Assembly (NCBI RefSeq): GCF_023656565.1 | Contig: NZ_JAMOKG010000003.1 | Coordinates: 62,001-126,000, forward strand | From: Flavobacterium tyrosinilyticum | GTDB taxonomy: Bacteria; Bacteroidota; Bacteroidia; Flavobacteriales; Flavobacteriaceae | Direction: 5' to 3' | Length of the DNA: 64,000 nucleotides | In this document: in pieces, positions 18,283 through 27,696 of the stretch | How positions within the stretch are numbered: the stretch's first letter is position 1 | Layout of the letters: every line of letters begins with the position of its first letter | Made by a program: the position numbers and the translations under genes | The notes under the pieces: generated by a model | What the model was told of the DNA's origin: nothing | Seen by the model: the letters and a program-made list of their open reading frames with translations, nothing else | The model's database searches: none

Positions 18283-20136
18283 TTAATTTAATTTATCAAG
18301 TATCGGTTGATCTGTAAAAGTTAATTCTTTTGGGGTGTTTTCATTAAGCTGCTCCAATACAACAATCTTATTCTCACCTGCTTTCAACCAACAGCCTGGT
18401 ACATAAAGCGTTTGTTGCGGTCCTACTTTCCAGTAGCGCCCCAGATTGTGGCCGTTAACAAATACAATTCCTTTTCCCCAATTTGTCATATCAAGAAAAG
18501 TATCGGCTGGTTTATCTATGTTAACTGTAGCTTCATATAAAACTGGGCGTCCAGGTTTTATCGTTTCATTTTTAATAGCTGGCACTTCATTCATCGGCAT
18601 TTTATACATTTCCCATCCGCCGCTAATTTCATATTCATTAATAAATACTGGAGAAATAATTCCTTTCGTATTATGCACTATTTCGGCTCCGTAATTAATA
18701 CGTCCCATATTTTCAACCAGAATTTCTAAAATACCGTTAAAAGGAATAGAAAGGGTCAACTCGTAATTTTTGAAAACTCTATTCAATTCACCAACCTTAA
18801 CTCCATTCACATAAACTGTAGCAAAGTCTCTCAATCCTTCAATCTTTAATTTGCCAGAAGAAATGGGTTGCGTAAATCTTTTACGATATAAAACATATCC
18901 ATTTCCCTGACCTAATTTTTCAAATGTTAAGGGCTGATCATTTACAACCGCTTTTTCTTTTTTGATCCAACTTAAAACATCCATACTCGATTTGATCAGC
19001 TGATTAGGATATTTTGTAACTGGTATTTTCTCTGGAATCGGTGCTAATTTTGCTTTAGAATACTTTTGCATGATTTCACGTATAGCCATGAATTTTGGTG
19101 TTGCCCAACCTGCTTCGCTAATAGGCGCATCATAATCATAGCTTGTAATGTCAGGCTGAATATCACTTTCTTCATTATAATTTGCTCCAGAGGTAAATCC
19201 AAAATTAGTACCGCCATGCACCATATAATAATTAAAAGAAACGCCTGCATCAAGGTACTTTTTAGTTTGACTGGCAATCTCCTCAGATCCTATTTTAATA
19301 AATGGTTCCGCCCAATGATCCAACCAGCCAGAATAAAACTCTGCGACCATGTAAGGTCCCTGCCCTTTATGGTATTTATCAACCTGTTTTTTTAAATTTT
19401 CTATATTTGATTCTCCATTTGCAGTTGGCAGCACGCCTTCAACAGCACCGCCTTCAAACAACCAAGTACCGTCAGAAGTAAAAAAAGGCTCTGGAAACCC
19501 AGTTTCTTTAAGCATATTGTAAATTGCAGTTTTATATGCTTTATGATCCTCAGCACTAATATCGGTTCTTTGAGAAACATAAGAACCAAATTCATTTTCA
19601 GCCTGAACCATAATAATTGGTCCTCCTTGATTAGCAAAAAGTCCTTTTACCTCTGCATACAAATGTTCAAGATAGGTTTTGCAAGCTTCTAAAAATGCTT
19701 TATTATTGGTACGAATTACTAAATCTGGATTATTTTGCAACCACCAAGGGTATCCTCCAAATTCCCATTCACCACAGGCATACGGGCCTGGTCTAAGAAT
19801 TACATACAATCCTTCACTTTTAGCAAGACGTACAAACTCTGCTAAATTTTTATTTCCTGTTTTAAAATCCCATACACCTGGCTCTACTTCGTGATAATTC
19901 CAAAACACATAGGTTGCCACGGTATTCAATCCCATAGCTTTAATCATTTGCAACCTATGTTTCCAATATTCTTTAGGAATACGCTCGTAGTGCATTTCTC
20001 CCGAATGTATTTTAATAATTTTCCCATCTTGTTTAAATTCTCCATTAGATATAGAAAATCCTTTGCTTTGTGCCACAGTAAAAAACGGCATCAAGCAAAT
20101 CAATAATACTCCGAGCTTAAATAATATCTTATTCAT
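18283..20136 (-). CDS. GH35 beta-galactosidase
   Basis: A 617-residue secreted enzyme (MNKILFKLGVLLICLMPFFTVAQ). GH35 markers are HSGEMHYERIPKEYWKHRLQMIKAMG, GPYACGEWEFGGYPWWL, the acid/base Glu182 in AENEFGSY and the nucleophile Glu266 in AEFYSGW. The C-terminal jelly-roll ends near GHNLGRYWKVGPQQTLYVPG. GH35 enzymes often prefer beta-1,3-linked galactose, which is the linkage in the Lewis-a antenna of plant N-glycans. The gap to the upstream GH20 gene is 137 bp with no clear promoter. Confidence 0.93.
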   Translation of the reverse strand: MNKILFKLGVLLICLMPFFTVAQSKGFSISNGEFKQDGKIIKIHSGEMHYERIPKEYWKHRLQMIKAMGLNTVATYVFWNYHEVEPGVWDFKTGNKNLAEFVRLAKSEGLYVILRPGPYACGEWEFGGYPWWLQNNPDLVIRTNNKAFLEACKTYLEHLYAEVKGLFANQGGPIIMVQAENEFGSYVSQRTDISAEDHKAYKTAIYNMLKETGFPEPFFTSDGTWLFEGGAVEGVLPTANGESNIENLKKQVDKYHKGQGPYMVAEFYSGWLDHWAEPFIKIGSEEIASQTKKYLDAGVSFNYYMVHGGTNFGFTSGANYNEESDIQPDITSYDYDAPISEAGWATPKFMAIREIMQKYSKAKLAPIPEKIPVTKYPNQLIKSSMDVLSWIKKEKAVVNDQPLTFEKLGQGNGYVLYRKRFTQPISSGKLKIEGLRDFATVYVNGVKVGELNRVFKNYELTLSIPFNGILEILVENMGRINYGAEIVHNTKGIISPVFINEYEISGGWEMYKMPMNEVPAIKNETIKPGRPVLYEATVNIDKPADTFLDMTNWGKGIVFVNGHNLGRYWKVGPQQTLYVPGCWLKAGENKIVVLEQLNENTPKELTFTDQPILDKLN

Positions 20137-20273
20137 TCTTTTTCAGATTATACATTTATAAACTTAAAAAATTGCAATCTTAAAGTAGTAAACGACTTAG
20201 ATAATCAAATACTACAGAGAGTTACTCTTTAATAATTCTACTTTATAAAACTATTGAGGCAATAGCTAAAAAA

Positions 20274-22586
20274 TTAATTCACCAAAATTTCATCCACAAA
20301 CAACCAAGAGCTTTCTCCTTTTGGACTTTTCTTTAAATTACCTCCAATTACTTTTACAAAACGTGCATTTTGTTTCTGGAAATTAATTTTAAAATCTTTC
20401 AATTCCGGAACTGGATTTACAGCATACGGACGCATTATTTTACCTACTTGCGTATATTTAATTCCGTCTGTAGAAATCAACACTTTTACTTGAATTGGGA
20501 AATTAACTCCAGCACCTTGACTTTCTAAAGCTCCAACTGTAACTTGTTCTATACTTTCTACTTTCTCCAAATCGATTACCAATTCCATATCATTAACCAG
20601 CCAAGCTTGCCATTGTCCGTCATGGAAATTTTTGCTTCCGCGAATGGCATTTATCATTGTATTAGCATCTCCTTTATAACTCTGGTTGAAAGGCGTTAAG
20701 TATTTCACTTTTTTTGCAAATCCTTTATGGAAAACAATTGTGTCCGTAAATGTTTTTCCAACTGGTTTTTCGTCTTGAAATAAAGAAGCTTTTAAAACAG
20801 TAGTTGCTGCAATTTCAATTGGAGTTGTATATTTTATAGCATGATGATCAATGCTTTGGTTTCCTAAAACATAGCGTATATCTGGATTTGGGAACTCATT
20901 TTTCAATTCCACTTTGATTTGTTTATTGGCCAAATCTGCTGTTGAAGAAGCGGTTACCAAATACGCGCTTTTCGCATAGTTCAATCCTTGATAATCGTAA
21001 CGTTTGAACATTGAAAACAATCTTGATGTAAAATCATTCCAGTTACGTTTCTCTTTCGGACTCCATAAGGTTTCAGACAAAGCCGCTAATCTTGGAAAAA
21101 TCATATATTCAGAATCTTTTGGTCCCGCGATATGTTCTGCCCATAAATTAGCTTGTCCGCCTAAAACGTGTGCTGCTTCCTGTGGCGTCATAGTTGAAAC
21201 TACAGGATCAAATTTGTACACTTCACTTAACGGATTATAAGCATCAAAAGCTAAAGGTTCTTCGTTTTGAGGACCTTGGTAAAAGTTGAAATAACAAGGT
21301 GTTTCTGGTGTCATAATTACGTCATGACCTTGATCTGCTGCTTCAATTCCGCCTTTTGTTCCTCTCCAGCTCATTACTGTCGCATCTGGAGCTAAACCGC
21401 CTTCTAAAATTTCATCCCAACCGATAACTTTTTTACCTTTTGAATTGATATATTTTTCCATGCGTTTTACAAAGTAGCTCTGTAATTCGTCAACACTTTT
21501 CAAACGCTCGTCTTTGATTCTTTTTTGGCAGTGCGGACATTTTGCCCAATTGGTTTTAGTTGCTTCATCACCACCAATATGAATGTATTTTGAAGGGAAA
21601 ATAGTAATTACTTCATCAATTACATTTTGCAAAAATTCGAACGTAGTTTCTTTTCCAGCACAATAAATATCGGTCAAAGGCCAAACTCCGCCTGAAGGAA
21701 CTCCAATTCTCTGATTAAAACAAGCCAACTCTGGATAAGCTGCAATGGCACTGCTTACGTGAGCCGGCATTTCGATTTCTGGAATCACTTCAATTCCTTT
21801 TGTCGCTGCATATTTTACGATTTCCTTTAATTCGTCTTGCGTAAAAAATCCGCCGTAAGTTCCTTTTTCATCAGGATTTGTCGTTAATCTGGCATTCCAA
21901 GAAACATTTTCTTGATCTACTCTCCAAGCACCAACCTCTGTTAGTTTTGGATATTTTTTAATTTCAATTCTCCACCCCTGATCATCAACTAAGTGCATGT
22001 GCAGAACATTCATTTTATGGGCTGCCAAACGATCGATTGTGGCTAAAACATAATTTTTATCGAAGAAATGACGTGATAAATCCAGCATTAAACCTCTCCA
22101 TTTAAAACGAGGCTCATCATTAATGGTCAAGCTTGGAATCTGCCATTTTGCAGAACTAATCGCAAATTTACTTTCGATGGCTTCAGGAAGCAATTGTCTA
22201 ACACTTTCTAAAGCATATAAGAATCCATTATTTCCTTTAGCAGAAATAACAATATTAGTTGGATTTACATCCAAAACATAAGCCTCATTTTTTAAGTTCG
22301 GATCTGTTTTCAGCAAAACATAATTACTCGCAGGAGCTTTTGTCGTAACTTCTGGTCTCCATCCTGCAGCGGTCTCAAATTTTGATGCCAAAGCATTTGT
22401 AGCGTCTTTCTGGAAATCTCCGTTAACCACAAACTTTGTCTCTTTTGTAAATTCAAAAACTCCTGTTTTAATAAAAGTCTGACTCGGTTTTGGAATGATA
22501 TGAATATCATTTTCAGTATAAACTTTCTGCGCACGAGCCGAGAAAATTGAAGTGATTAGGGTTAATAGGAATAGTAATTTTTTCAT
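20274..22586 (-). CDS. GH20 beta-N-acetylhexosaminidase
   Basis: A 770-residue secreted enzyme (signal peptide ending FSARAQ). It has the GH20b N-terminal domain, then the barrel with HLVDDQGWRIEIKKYPKL, IPEIEMPAH and the catalytic Asp340-Glu341 pair in HIGGDEA, which works by substrate-assisted catalysis. A chitobiase-like and discoidin-like C-terminal part follows (RGSKNFHDGQWQAW, RFVKVIGGN). It releases terminal GlcNAc (or GalNAc), as needed for N-glycan antennae once galactose and fucose are removed. A 360-bp repeat-filled gap lies upstream, so it may start a transcript. Confidence 0.94.
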   Translation of the reverse strand: MKKLLFLLTLITSIFSARAQKVYTENDIHIIPKPSQTFIKTGVFEFTKETKFVVNGDFQKDATNALASKFETAAGWRPEVTTKAPASNYVLLKTDPNLKNEAYVLDVNPTNIVISAKGNNGFLYALESVRQLLPEAIESKFAISSAKWQIPSLTINDEPRFKWRGLMLDLSRHFFDKNYVLATIDRLAAHKMNVLHMHLVDDQGWRIEIKKYPKLTEVGAWRVDQENVSWNARLTTNPDEKGTYGGFFTQDELKEIVKYAATKGIEVIPEIEMPAHVSSAIAAYPELACFNQRIGVPSGGVWPLTDIYCAGKETTFEFLQNVIDEVITIFPSKYIHIGGDEATKTNWAKCPHCQKRIKDERLKSVDELQSYFVKRMEKYINSKGKKVIGWDEILEGGLAPDATVMSWRGTKGGIEAADQGHDVIMTPETPCYFNFYQGPQNEEPLAFDAYNPLSEVYKFDPVVSTMTPQEAAHVLGGQANLWAEHIAGPKDSEYMIFPRLAALSETLWSPKEKRNWNDFTSRLFSMFKRYDYQGLNYAKSAYLVTASSTADLANKQIKVELKNEFPNPDIRYVLGNQSIDHHAIKYTTPIEIAATTVLKASLFQDEKPVGKTFTDTIVFHKGFAKKVKYLTPFNQSYKGDANTMINAIRGSKNFHDGQWQAWLVNDMELVIDLEKVESIEQVTVGALESQGAGVNFPIQVKVLISTDGIKYTQVGKIMRPYAVNPVPELKDFKINFQKQNARFVKVIGGNLKKSPKGESSWLFVDEILVN

Positions 22587-22656
22587 TCTTTGTTTTTTGG
22601 TTTCTTTAAAAGTTACTTATAAAGCTGCTTTTAGAGGTATAGTTTTTTAGTTTTTG

Positions 22657-22810
22657 TTTGTCATTTCGACTGAAAGCTCCTGAACGCAACTCGCCAATCT
22701 TTGTAGAGTTTCTTGCGGAGATTCCTCGTTCCTCGGAATGACAAATATTGCGCATATTTCAATCTGTGTCGAATCCCGAGTGTGATTCCTCGTTCCTCGG
22801 AATGACAAAC
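22657..22810. repeat. Dispersed hairpin repeat, TGTCATTTCGA type (one and a half units)
   Basis: Starts TTTGTCATTTCGAC and ends twice in TCGTTCCTCGGAATGACAAA (near 22726-22745 and 22791-22808), so a second copy of the right half follows the first. The ends are inverted repeats of each other. Other copies are at 27.34-27.49 kb and 56.03-56.13 kb. The open frame across it is a by-product of the repeat. Confidence 0.7.
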
Positions 22811-22820
22811 TGTTGCGTAA

Positions 22821-22853
22821 AACTTTGTCAAAGTTTGAAACTTTGACAAAGTT
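22821..22853. repeat. 33-bp near-perfect palindrome
   Basis: Two 16-bp arms (AACTTTGTCAAAGTTT and AAACTTTGACAAAGTT) are separated by a single G. It could act as a terminator for the minus-strand gene upstream or be another repeat unit; a fragment (ACTTTGTCAAAGTT) recurs near 27501. Confidence 0.7.
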
Positions 22854-22946
22854 CTCAATTCGTTATGTTATTTATTAAGAGTGAAACGCCTCTAAACACA
22901 ATACAATTCTATGTTTATATGTGTTTAAAAACATTTACGCCCAGTT

Positions 22947-23969
22947 TTATTTATCCCAAGACATTTTAAATTTCGCGTCTTCCATTCTGTGACCTTTTGC
23001 GTCATCAGAAACGGCGTAATTAAATCCTGATCTTAAGCTGTAACCTGCGTATTCTCCGTTTTTATTCAAAGCAATAAAACCAACTTGCAGGTATTCCATG
23101 TCTTTGTGGTTTTTATGTTTGTTGTAAATACGTTCTGTAATTTCTTTACAAGCATCGTAAGGAGATTTTCCCTGACGCATTAATTCGACAACCATAGCGC
23201 TTCCGGCAGTTCTAATTACCGCTTCTCCCAAACCAGTTGCCGCTGCGGCTCCCACTTCGTTGTCCAAGAAAAGACCCGCGCCGATTATTGGGGAGTCACC
23301 GACGCGTCCGTGCATCTTCCAAGCAGCACCACTTGTGGTACATCCGCCAGAAAGATTGCCATCTTGGTCTAACATTAGCATACTTATGGTATCGTGATTT
23401 TCTATATTAATAACTGGCTTGTATTTTGAATCTTCCAACCATTTTTTCCAGTCTTTTTCAGATTCTGGAGTTAATAAATTTTCTTCTTTAAAACCTTCAG
23501 ACAAAGCAAATTGCAATGCTCCTTGCCCTGCTAACATAACGTGAGGTGTGTTTTGCAACACTCTTTTTGCCACAGAAATGGGATGTTTAATTCCTTGAAG
23601 GAAACAAACAGATCCGCAATTACTGTTATGATCCATGATACACGCATCAAGAGTCACTTTCCCTTCGCGATCCGGATATCCTCCGTAACCCACACTGCGG
23701 ACATTCGGATCTGCTTCAGGTATTTTCATTCCAGCTTCGATGGCATCTAAAGCCGATTTTCCTTCTTTTAAATTCTTCCAAGATTCTTTATTTGCAGGCA
23801 AACCATGATTCCATGTCGAGATGATGATCGGTTTAGTCTGTTTTTTTTCTTTTGATTCAGCTTCTGGTTCATTTTCGTGATTTGCAGCAAATCCGCTTAC
23901 GCCCAAAACAGAACTAATGGCTAAGGTGCCTAAAGTGGTTTTCTTAATAAAATCTCTTCTATTTGACAT
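22947..23969 (-). CDS. Glycosylasparaginase (N4-(beta-GlcNAc)-L-asparaginase, T2 family)
   Basis: A 340-residue Ntn-hydrolase with an N-terminal export signal. MSNRRDFIKKTTLGTLAIS contains the twin-arginine SNRRDFIKK pattern, so export is probably through the Tat system, as a folded protein. The motif ENHDTISMLMLDQDGNLSGGCTTSG is the autoproteolytic site; cleavage before Thr194 would create the catalytic N-terminal Thr of the beta chain. GDSPIIGAGLFLDNEVGAAAATGLGE also matches the family. It splits the GlcNAc-Asn bond of free glycosyl-asparagine, the last step in removing an N-glycan from its amino acid. Its place inside the glycosidase run is the clearest sign that the locus handles N-linked glycans. 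Confidence 0.93.
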   Translation of the reverse strand: MSNRRDFIKKTTLGTLAISSVLGVSGFAANHENEPEAESKEKKQTKPIIISTWNHGLPANKESWKNLKEGKSALDAIEAGMKIPEADPNVRSVGYGGYPDREGKVTLDACIMDHNSNCGSVCFLQGIKHPISVAKRVLQNTPHVMLAGQGALQFALSEGFKEENLLTPESEKDWKKWLEDSKYKPVINIENHDTISMLMLDQDGNLSGGCTTSGAAWKMHGRVGDSPIIGAGLFLDNEVGAAAATGLGEAVIRTAGSAMVVELMRQGKSPYDACKEITERIYNKHKNHKDMEYLQVGFIALNKNGEYAGYSLRSGFNYAVSDDAKGHRMEDAKFKMSWDK

Positions 23970-24059
23970 GTCTTTTGGTTTTAATTCAACTTTTAGAAAC
24001 TACGTGTTCTTGATGTTGCTAAATTAATCAGTAATAATTTTTAATCCCAGTAAAATCGA

Positions 24060-25178
24060 CTACAACGATGCTTTTACCGAGTTAATTGTTTTTAAATTAC
24101 TCTCTGATAAAGCATTTCCGTCAAAAAATGAAACTCCGGTTGCGCCATTTTTCTTAGCTTCTAAAATTGCTTCTTTCAATTCTGCATCCGATTTTAAACC
24201 TGGAATATAAATTCCTGTATTTACTTTCGTTGGCTTTCCTTCTAAATCGGCTACACCTTGTTTGGTTGCATAACCTACCCAGTCAATTTCTTCATCATAA
24301 AAACTATGATAAATCATTGGATATACTTCATCAATATTCCATTTATCCCAACGCTGGCGTACCATATGATCTGCCATTTCTGGATAAGGAAATACGGCTG
24401 CCGTTAATTTTTTATTGTATTTGTGAGCGATTTTATAGGCATCGTCAACCACCGCTTTTACAGCATTTAATCTGAAGTTTTTCCACTCCATATCAATAGA
24501 AGTATTGTGGCTCTTTTTGGGGTTTTTATGATGTTCTTTTTCGAATTTGCTTACGCAGGCATCACAATAACAGAAATCAAATTGTGGTAATTCTACATCC
24601 TGAACCAAGTTGTATTTTGGCAATAAACTGATTGGCAAGAAAATATCTGGGAAACGAATGTAATCTAAGTGTACACTTTCGATTCCTTCAACTTTTGCCA
24701 AACCTTCAACCAATCCTAAAACGTGGTTTCTAGATTCTTCTTTAGTTGGGCAAAGCCATTGGTAATAATCTACATACGGACGATTATCAAAGCAAGATTT
24801 TCCTTCTTTGCTTACTTGATACCAGTCTGGATGCTGTAAAGCAATCGAATCATTTGGGCGATTCATCGCCATAATCCAAGCGTGAACTTTTAGTCCTTCT
24901 TTTGTTGCAAGCGGAACTAGTCTTGCTAATAGTTTCGGATCGGTTTGCGTGTTAATTAAAACTTCATCGATTCCGCCGTCTTTGTATTTTTTGAATTCTT
25001 TAGAATAATCTGCATCCGATTTTTTAGCGTCAGCAGTGGTCCAAACTCCAAAAGTGAATTTACCATTTTCCTGATCTTTGGTTTCTTTTTGTCCGCAAGA
25101 GAATAGACTCAGCGATAGCGCTAATACTAAAACTTTTGATAGTTTTTGCAACTTACTCGTTCGTAATAATTTTACCAT
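24060..25178 (-). CDS. Putative glycosidase lipoprotein (GHL10/DUF4015-like barrel)
   Basis: A 372-residue lipoprotein (LSLFSCGQKE). The body resembles the GHL10-type hypothetical glycosidase barrel: FGVWTTAD, EGLKVHAWIMAMN, ESVHLDYIRFPDIF (the conserved DYIRFP), YCDACVSKFEKEH and DEVYPMIYHSFYDEEIDW. No member with a secure substrate is known to me. Its first 26 bases overlap the end of the CBM9-like gene, which suggests coupled translation and a joint role. In this setting a minor glycan linkage or an endo-type cut is conceivable, but this is only an inference. Confidence 0.75.
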   Translation of the reverse strand: MVKLLRTSKLQKLSKVLVLALSLSLFSCGQKETKDQENGKFTFGVWTTADAKKSDADYSKEFKKYKDGGIDEVLINTQTDPKLLARLVPLATKEGLKVHAWIMAMNRPNDSIALQHPDWYQVSKEGKSCFDNRPYVDYYQWLCPTKEESRNHVLGLVEGLAKVEGIESVHLDYIRFPDIFLPISLLPKYNLVQDVELPQFDFCYCDACVSKFEKEHHKNPKKSHNTSIDMEWKNFRLNAVKAVVDDAYKIAHKYNKKLTAAVFPYPEMADHMVRQRWDKWNIDEVYPMIYHSFYDEEIDWVGYATKQGVADLEGKPTKVNTGIYIPGLKSDAELKEAILEAKKNGATGVSFFDGNALSESNLKTINSVKASL

Positions 25179-26226
25179 CTTCTTTAATTATTAAGGTTTT
25201 GTTTGAAAAAGGACTTTTTACCAAGATATTAAATCCTGATGAATGATTTTCTAAAATTGGCTTTAAAGTCTTTCCGTCAACCACTATATTTTTTTTACTG
25301 ATACTTTGCAGTGATTTCGCCCAAGATTTATTCTTTTCGAAATATCTTTTTTGAGCGCGATACAACGTATACAGTTCCCATTTTACTTTTTCTTCCTGCG
25401 GAATTGTAAAAGTATCCTGTCCTCCTATTTCTTTTGAAGAGAAGTATACATAAGCCCATTTTTCGGGCTCATGCATATTTATCACTCCCATAGGCGACCA
25501 AACCCAATTGTATTCTGGGAGAAACTTCCCTTCTGAATCTTTTTTACGTTCGTATTTTCCGTCGATAACTGAATGCTGCCAATTCACTCTAGAGAAATTG
25601 ACTTTCCAAAATTTATCTTTCGGAACAATATCGTCGAAATAAGATGTTTTATAAACTGACCACGGAATAGCTATTTCTAATGTCCAGCCTTTATCAATAT
25701 CTGAAGCATTATTTAAAGTTCCGTCAATCTTTACAGCCGATTTTAAACCTGTAATATTCCAATCGTTTAAAACCGTATTTTTTTCTCTGTAAGGTTTATT
25801 AATAAATAAATCCCAAGCGGTGTTTAACGCATTTATTTCTAATTCATAATAATTATGAGTATCATTATCTGGATCAATAAAAACCTCAAAATCATTATTA
25901 TAAAAAATAATCGTATCGCGTTGTCTTAGATTTGCCCAAACGTGAGGCTCTTCTATTTTTGCCAGGATATAGTAGTAATTATCGTCCCAAAGCATTTTGA
26001 CCTGAGTATTGTATTTTGGTTTTTCAACGCCTTCTATGTCGACAAAAGGTGTTGTCCAAGCTGCTTTTTCCCAGTCTTTATCTGCCCCGTCTCCGTCAAT
26101 AACAATTTCTTTTGAAGTCTTATACGCAATATAACTTTTGGGTGTAACCTCTTTTTCAGATTGCGAATAACCCATCAATCCAACAAAAAAAACGGCAAGG
26201 GACAATAATTTACTTCTACTATGCAT
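25153..26226 (-). CDS. Secreted CBM9-like carbohydrate-binding protein
   Basis: A 357-residue protein with a signal peptide (LSLAVFFVGLMGYSQ). Residues about 30-235 match the CBM9-like family: IVIDGDGADKDWEKAAWTTPF, MLWDDNYYYILAKIEEPHVWA, DNDTHNYYELEINALNTAWDLF and GWTLEIAIPWSVYK. The C-terminal 110 residues have no recognised domain, and no catalytic module is visible. It probably binds a sugar or glycan at the surface. It lies 7 bp after the GH130 gene and overlaps the next gene by 26 bp. Confidence 0.8.
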   Translation of the reverse strand: MHSRSKLLSLAVFFVGLMGYSQSEKEVTPKSYIAYKTSKEIVIDGDGADKDWEKAAWTTPFVDIEGVEKPKYNTQVKMLWDDNYYYILAKIEEPHVWANLRQRDTIIFYNNDFEVFIDPDNDTHNYYELEINALNTAWDLFINKPYREKNTVLNDWNITGLKSAVKIDGTLNNASDIDKGWTLEIAIPWSVYKTSYFDDIVPKDKFWKVNFSRVNWQHSVIDGKYERKKDSEGKFLPEYNWVWSPMGVINMHEPEKWAYVYFSSKEIGGQDTFTIPQEEKVKWELYTLYRAQKRYFEKNKSWAKSLQSISKKNIVVDGKTLKPILENHSSGFNILVKSPFSNKTLIIKEDGKIITNE

Positions 26227-26233
26227 CTTTATA

Positions 26234-27199
26234 TTATAAACTATTATCTTTTGTAAACTGAATTACTTCACTTAATTTTCCGAAAGCGATTGCTACGTGA
26301 GTATCAGCCGCACCGTAATAAACTGCTAATTTATCTTCTTCTACATCATGTAAAGCAGCGCAAGGGAATACTACGTTTGGCACATCTCCAACCATTTCAT
26401 AAGTTTCTGCTGGCCCTAATAAATAAGGTTGTGTTCTGTATTTTACTTGGTCTGGCGAATCAACATCTAAAAGTGCTGAACCCATTGCATAACGGAAACC
26501 GTTGCAAGTATTAATAACTCCGTGGTAAATCATTAACCAACCTTCTTCAGTTAAAATTGGGATTGGCCCTGCTCCCACTTTTGTACATTGCCAAGCACTT
26601 TTTTCGAACGGACTTGGTTTCATAACCAATCTATGTTCTCCCCAATATTTCATATCTGGGCTGTAGCTAATCCAGATATCTCCAAATGGCGTGTGGCCGT
26701 TATCACTTGGACGGCTTAACATCGCGTATTTTCCGTTGATTTTTTGTGGGAATAAGACTCCGTTTCTGTTGAATGGTAAAAAGGCATTTTCGCATTGGAA
26801 AAATTCTTTAAAATCGAAAGTATAACCAATACCAATTGTTGGTCCGTTGTAACCGTTACACCAAGTAATCCAGTAACGATCTTCGATCCAAACCACACGA
26901 GGATCATATTTATAGGCCGATTCGATCATTTCTGTATTTCCAGATTTCATCTCAATTGGTTCGTGGTTGATGTCCCAATTGATACCATCTTTACTGAAAC
27001 CAGCAAAAATATTCATCTGAACTGCTTTATTATCACATCTGAAAACCCCAGCATATCCGTCTCCAAAAGGTACAACTGCACTATTGAATATACTGTTTGA
27101 TGAAGGAATCGAATATCTGTCGATAATTGGATTCTCAGAATATCTCCACATTACATCTTTACTGTTTTCGGGTCTGTCTTGCCAAGGAATAGTACTCAT
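26234..27199 (-). CDS. GH130 family mannoside phosphorylase, cytoplasmic
   Basis: A 321-residue protein without signal peptide, so cytoplasmic. GH130 features are [29 protein letters not shown] with the proton-donor Asp99, [34 protein letters not shown] and [19 protein letters not shown]. Phosphorolytic members convert mannosyl-beta-1,4-GlcNAc plus phosphate to mannose 1-phosphate and GlcNAc, which is the known last step for the N-glycan core in Bacteroidota. The nearby sodium:solute symporter would bring the disaccharide in. Other GH130 members act on beta-1,4- or beta-1,2-mannosides, so the exact linkage remains an inference. Confidence 0.88.
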   Translation of the reverse strand: MSTIPWQDRPENSKDVMWRYSENPIIDRYSIPSSNSIFNSAVVPFGDGYAGVFRCDNKAVQMNIFAGFSKDGINWDINHEPIEMKSGNTEMIESAYKYDPRVVWIEDRYWITWCNGYNGPTIGIGYTFDFKEFFQCENAFLPFNRNGVLFPQKINGKYAMLSRPSDNGHTPFGDIWISYSPDMKYWGEHRLVMKPSPFEKSAWQCTKVGAGPIPILTEEGWLMIYHGVINTCNGFRYAMGSALLDVDSPDQVKYRTQPYLLGPAETYEMVGDVPNVVFPCAALHDVEEDKLAVYYGAADTHVAIAFGKLSEVIQFTKDNSL

Positions 27200-27242
27200 T
27201 TTTTGTTTTTTTTATTTATTAGTTTTTTATTCTTTTATTCTC

Positions 27243-27654
27243 TTTTAAACACATAGAGACATAGTTTTTTGGAACGTTCAAAGGCTTTTCACTTTGAATA
27301 AATCACATAGCTAGATGTTTATTTCGTATTCTCCACTCAATCTTGTCATCCTGACGAAGGAAGGATCACACTAGAAGCTCCGCAATCTATTTCGACAATC
27401 AATGCCGCTAATCTTTGTCGAGTTTCGTGTGTGATTTGCTTCGCCTATTCGCTATCGCTCGGGTCTCGTTCCTCGAAATGACAAACTGCATGGTTAAAAA
27501 ACTTTGTCAAAGTTATTGTACGTAGCAGCACGACCAATCTTTGCGTTCCCGTAGTTGAAACTACGGGCTATGTTTAAATCTATGTGTGAGAAACTAGTTT
27601 CTTTCTCTTAACTTTTTCAAAGCCTAGAAAATCTATGTTTCTATGTGTTTAAAT
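27243..27654. repeat. Nested hairpin repeats filling a 497-bp gap
   Basis: Outer arms of the ACACATAG type (AAACACATAGAGACATAG at 27243; CTATGTTTCTATGTGTTTAAA at 27633) enclose a TGTCATTTCGA-type element (27343-27489) and a small hairpin, CCCGTAGTT/AACTACGGG at 27548-27567. The inner element carries an extra 27-bp module at 27438-27464, absent from the copy at 56 kb. No gene is seen between 27200 and 27696. Confidence 0.7.
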
Positions 27655-27696
27655 ATTTACAACAAGAAAATCTTGCCTCTCGCTTCTTTGTTCTCT

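Noticed and set aside
22661..22858. Open reading frame of 65 codons with FRGTRNL-like phrases
   Set aside because: It lies entirely within the TGTCATTTCGA-type repeat and the following palindrome; the repeated phrase is the repeat itself in translation.
24060..26226. Frameshifted single gene split in two
   Set aside because: Both proteins have their own signal sequences and complete, unrelated domains, so the 26-bp overlap is between two real genes.
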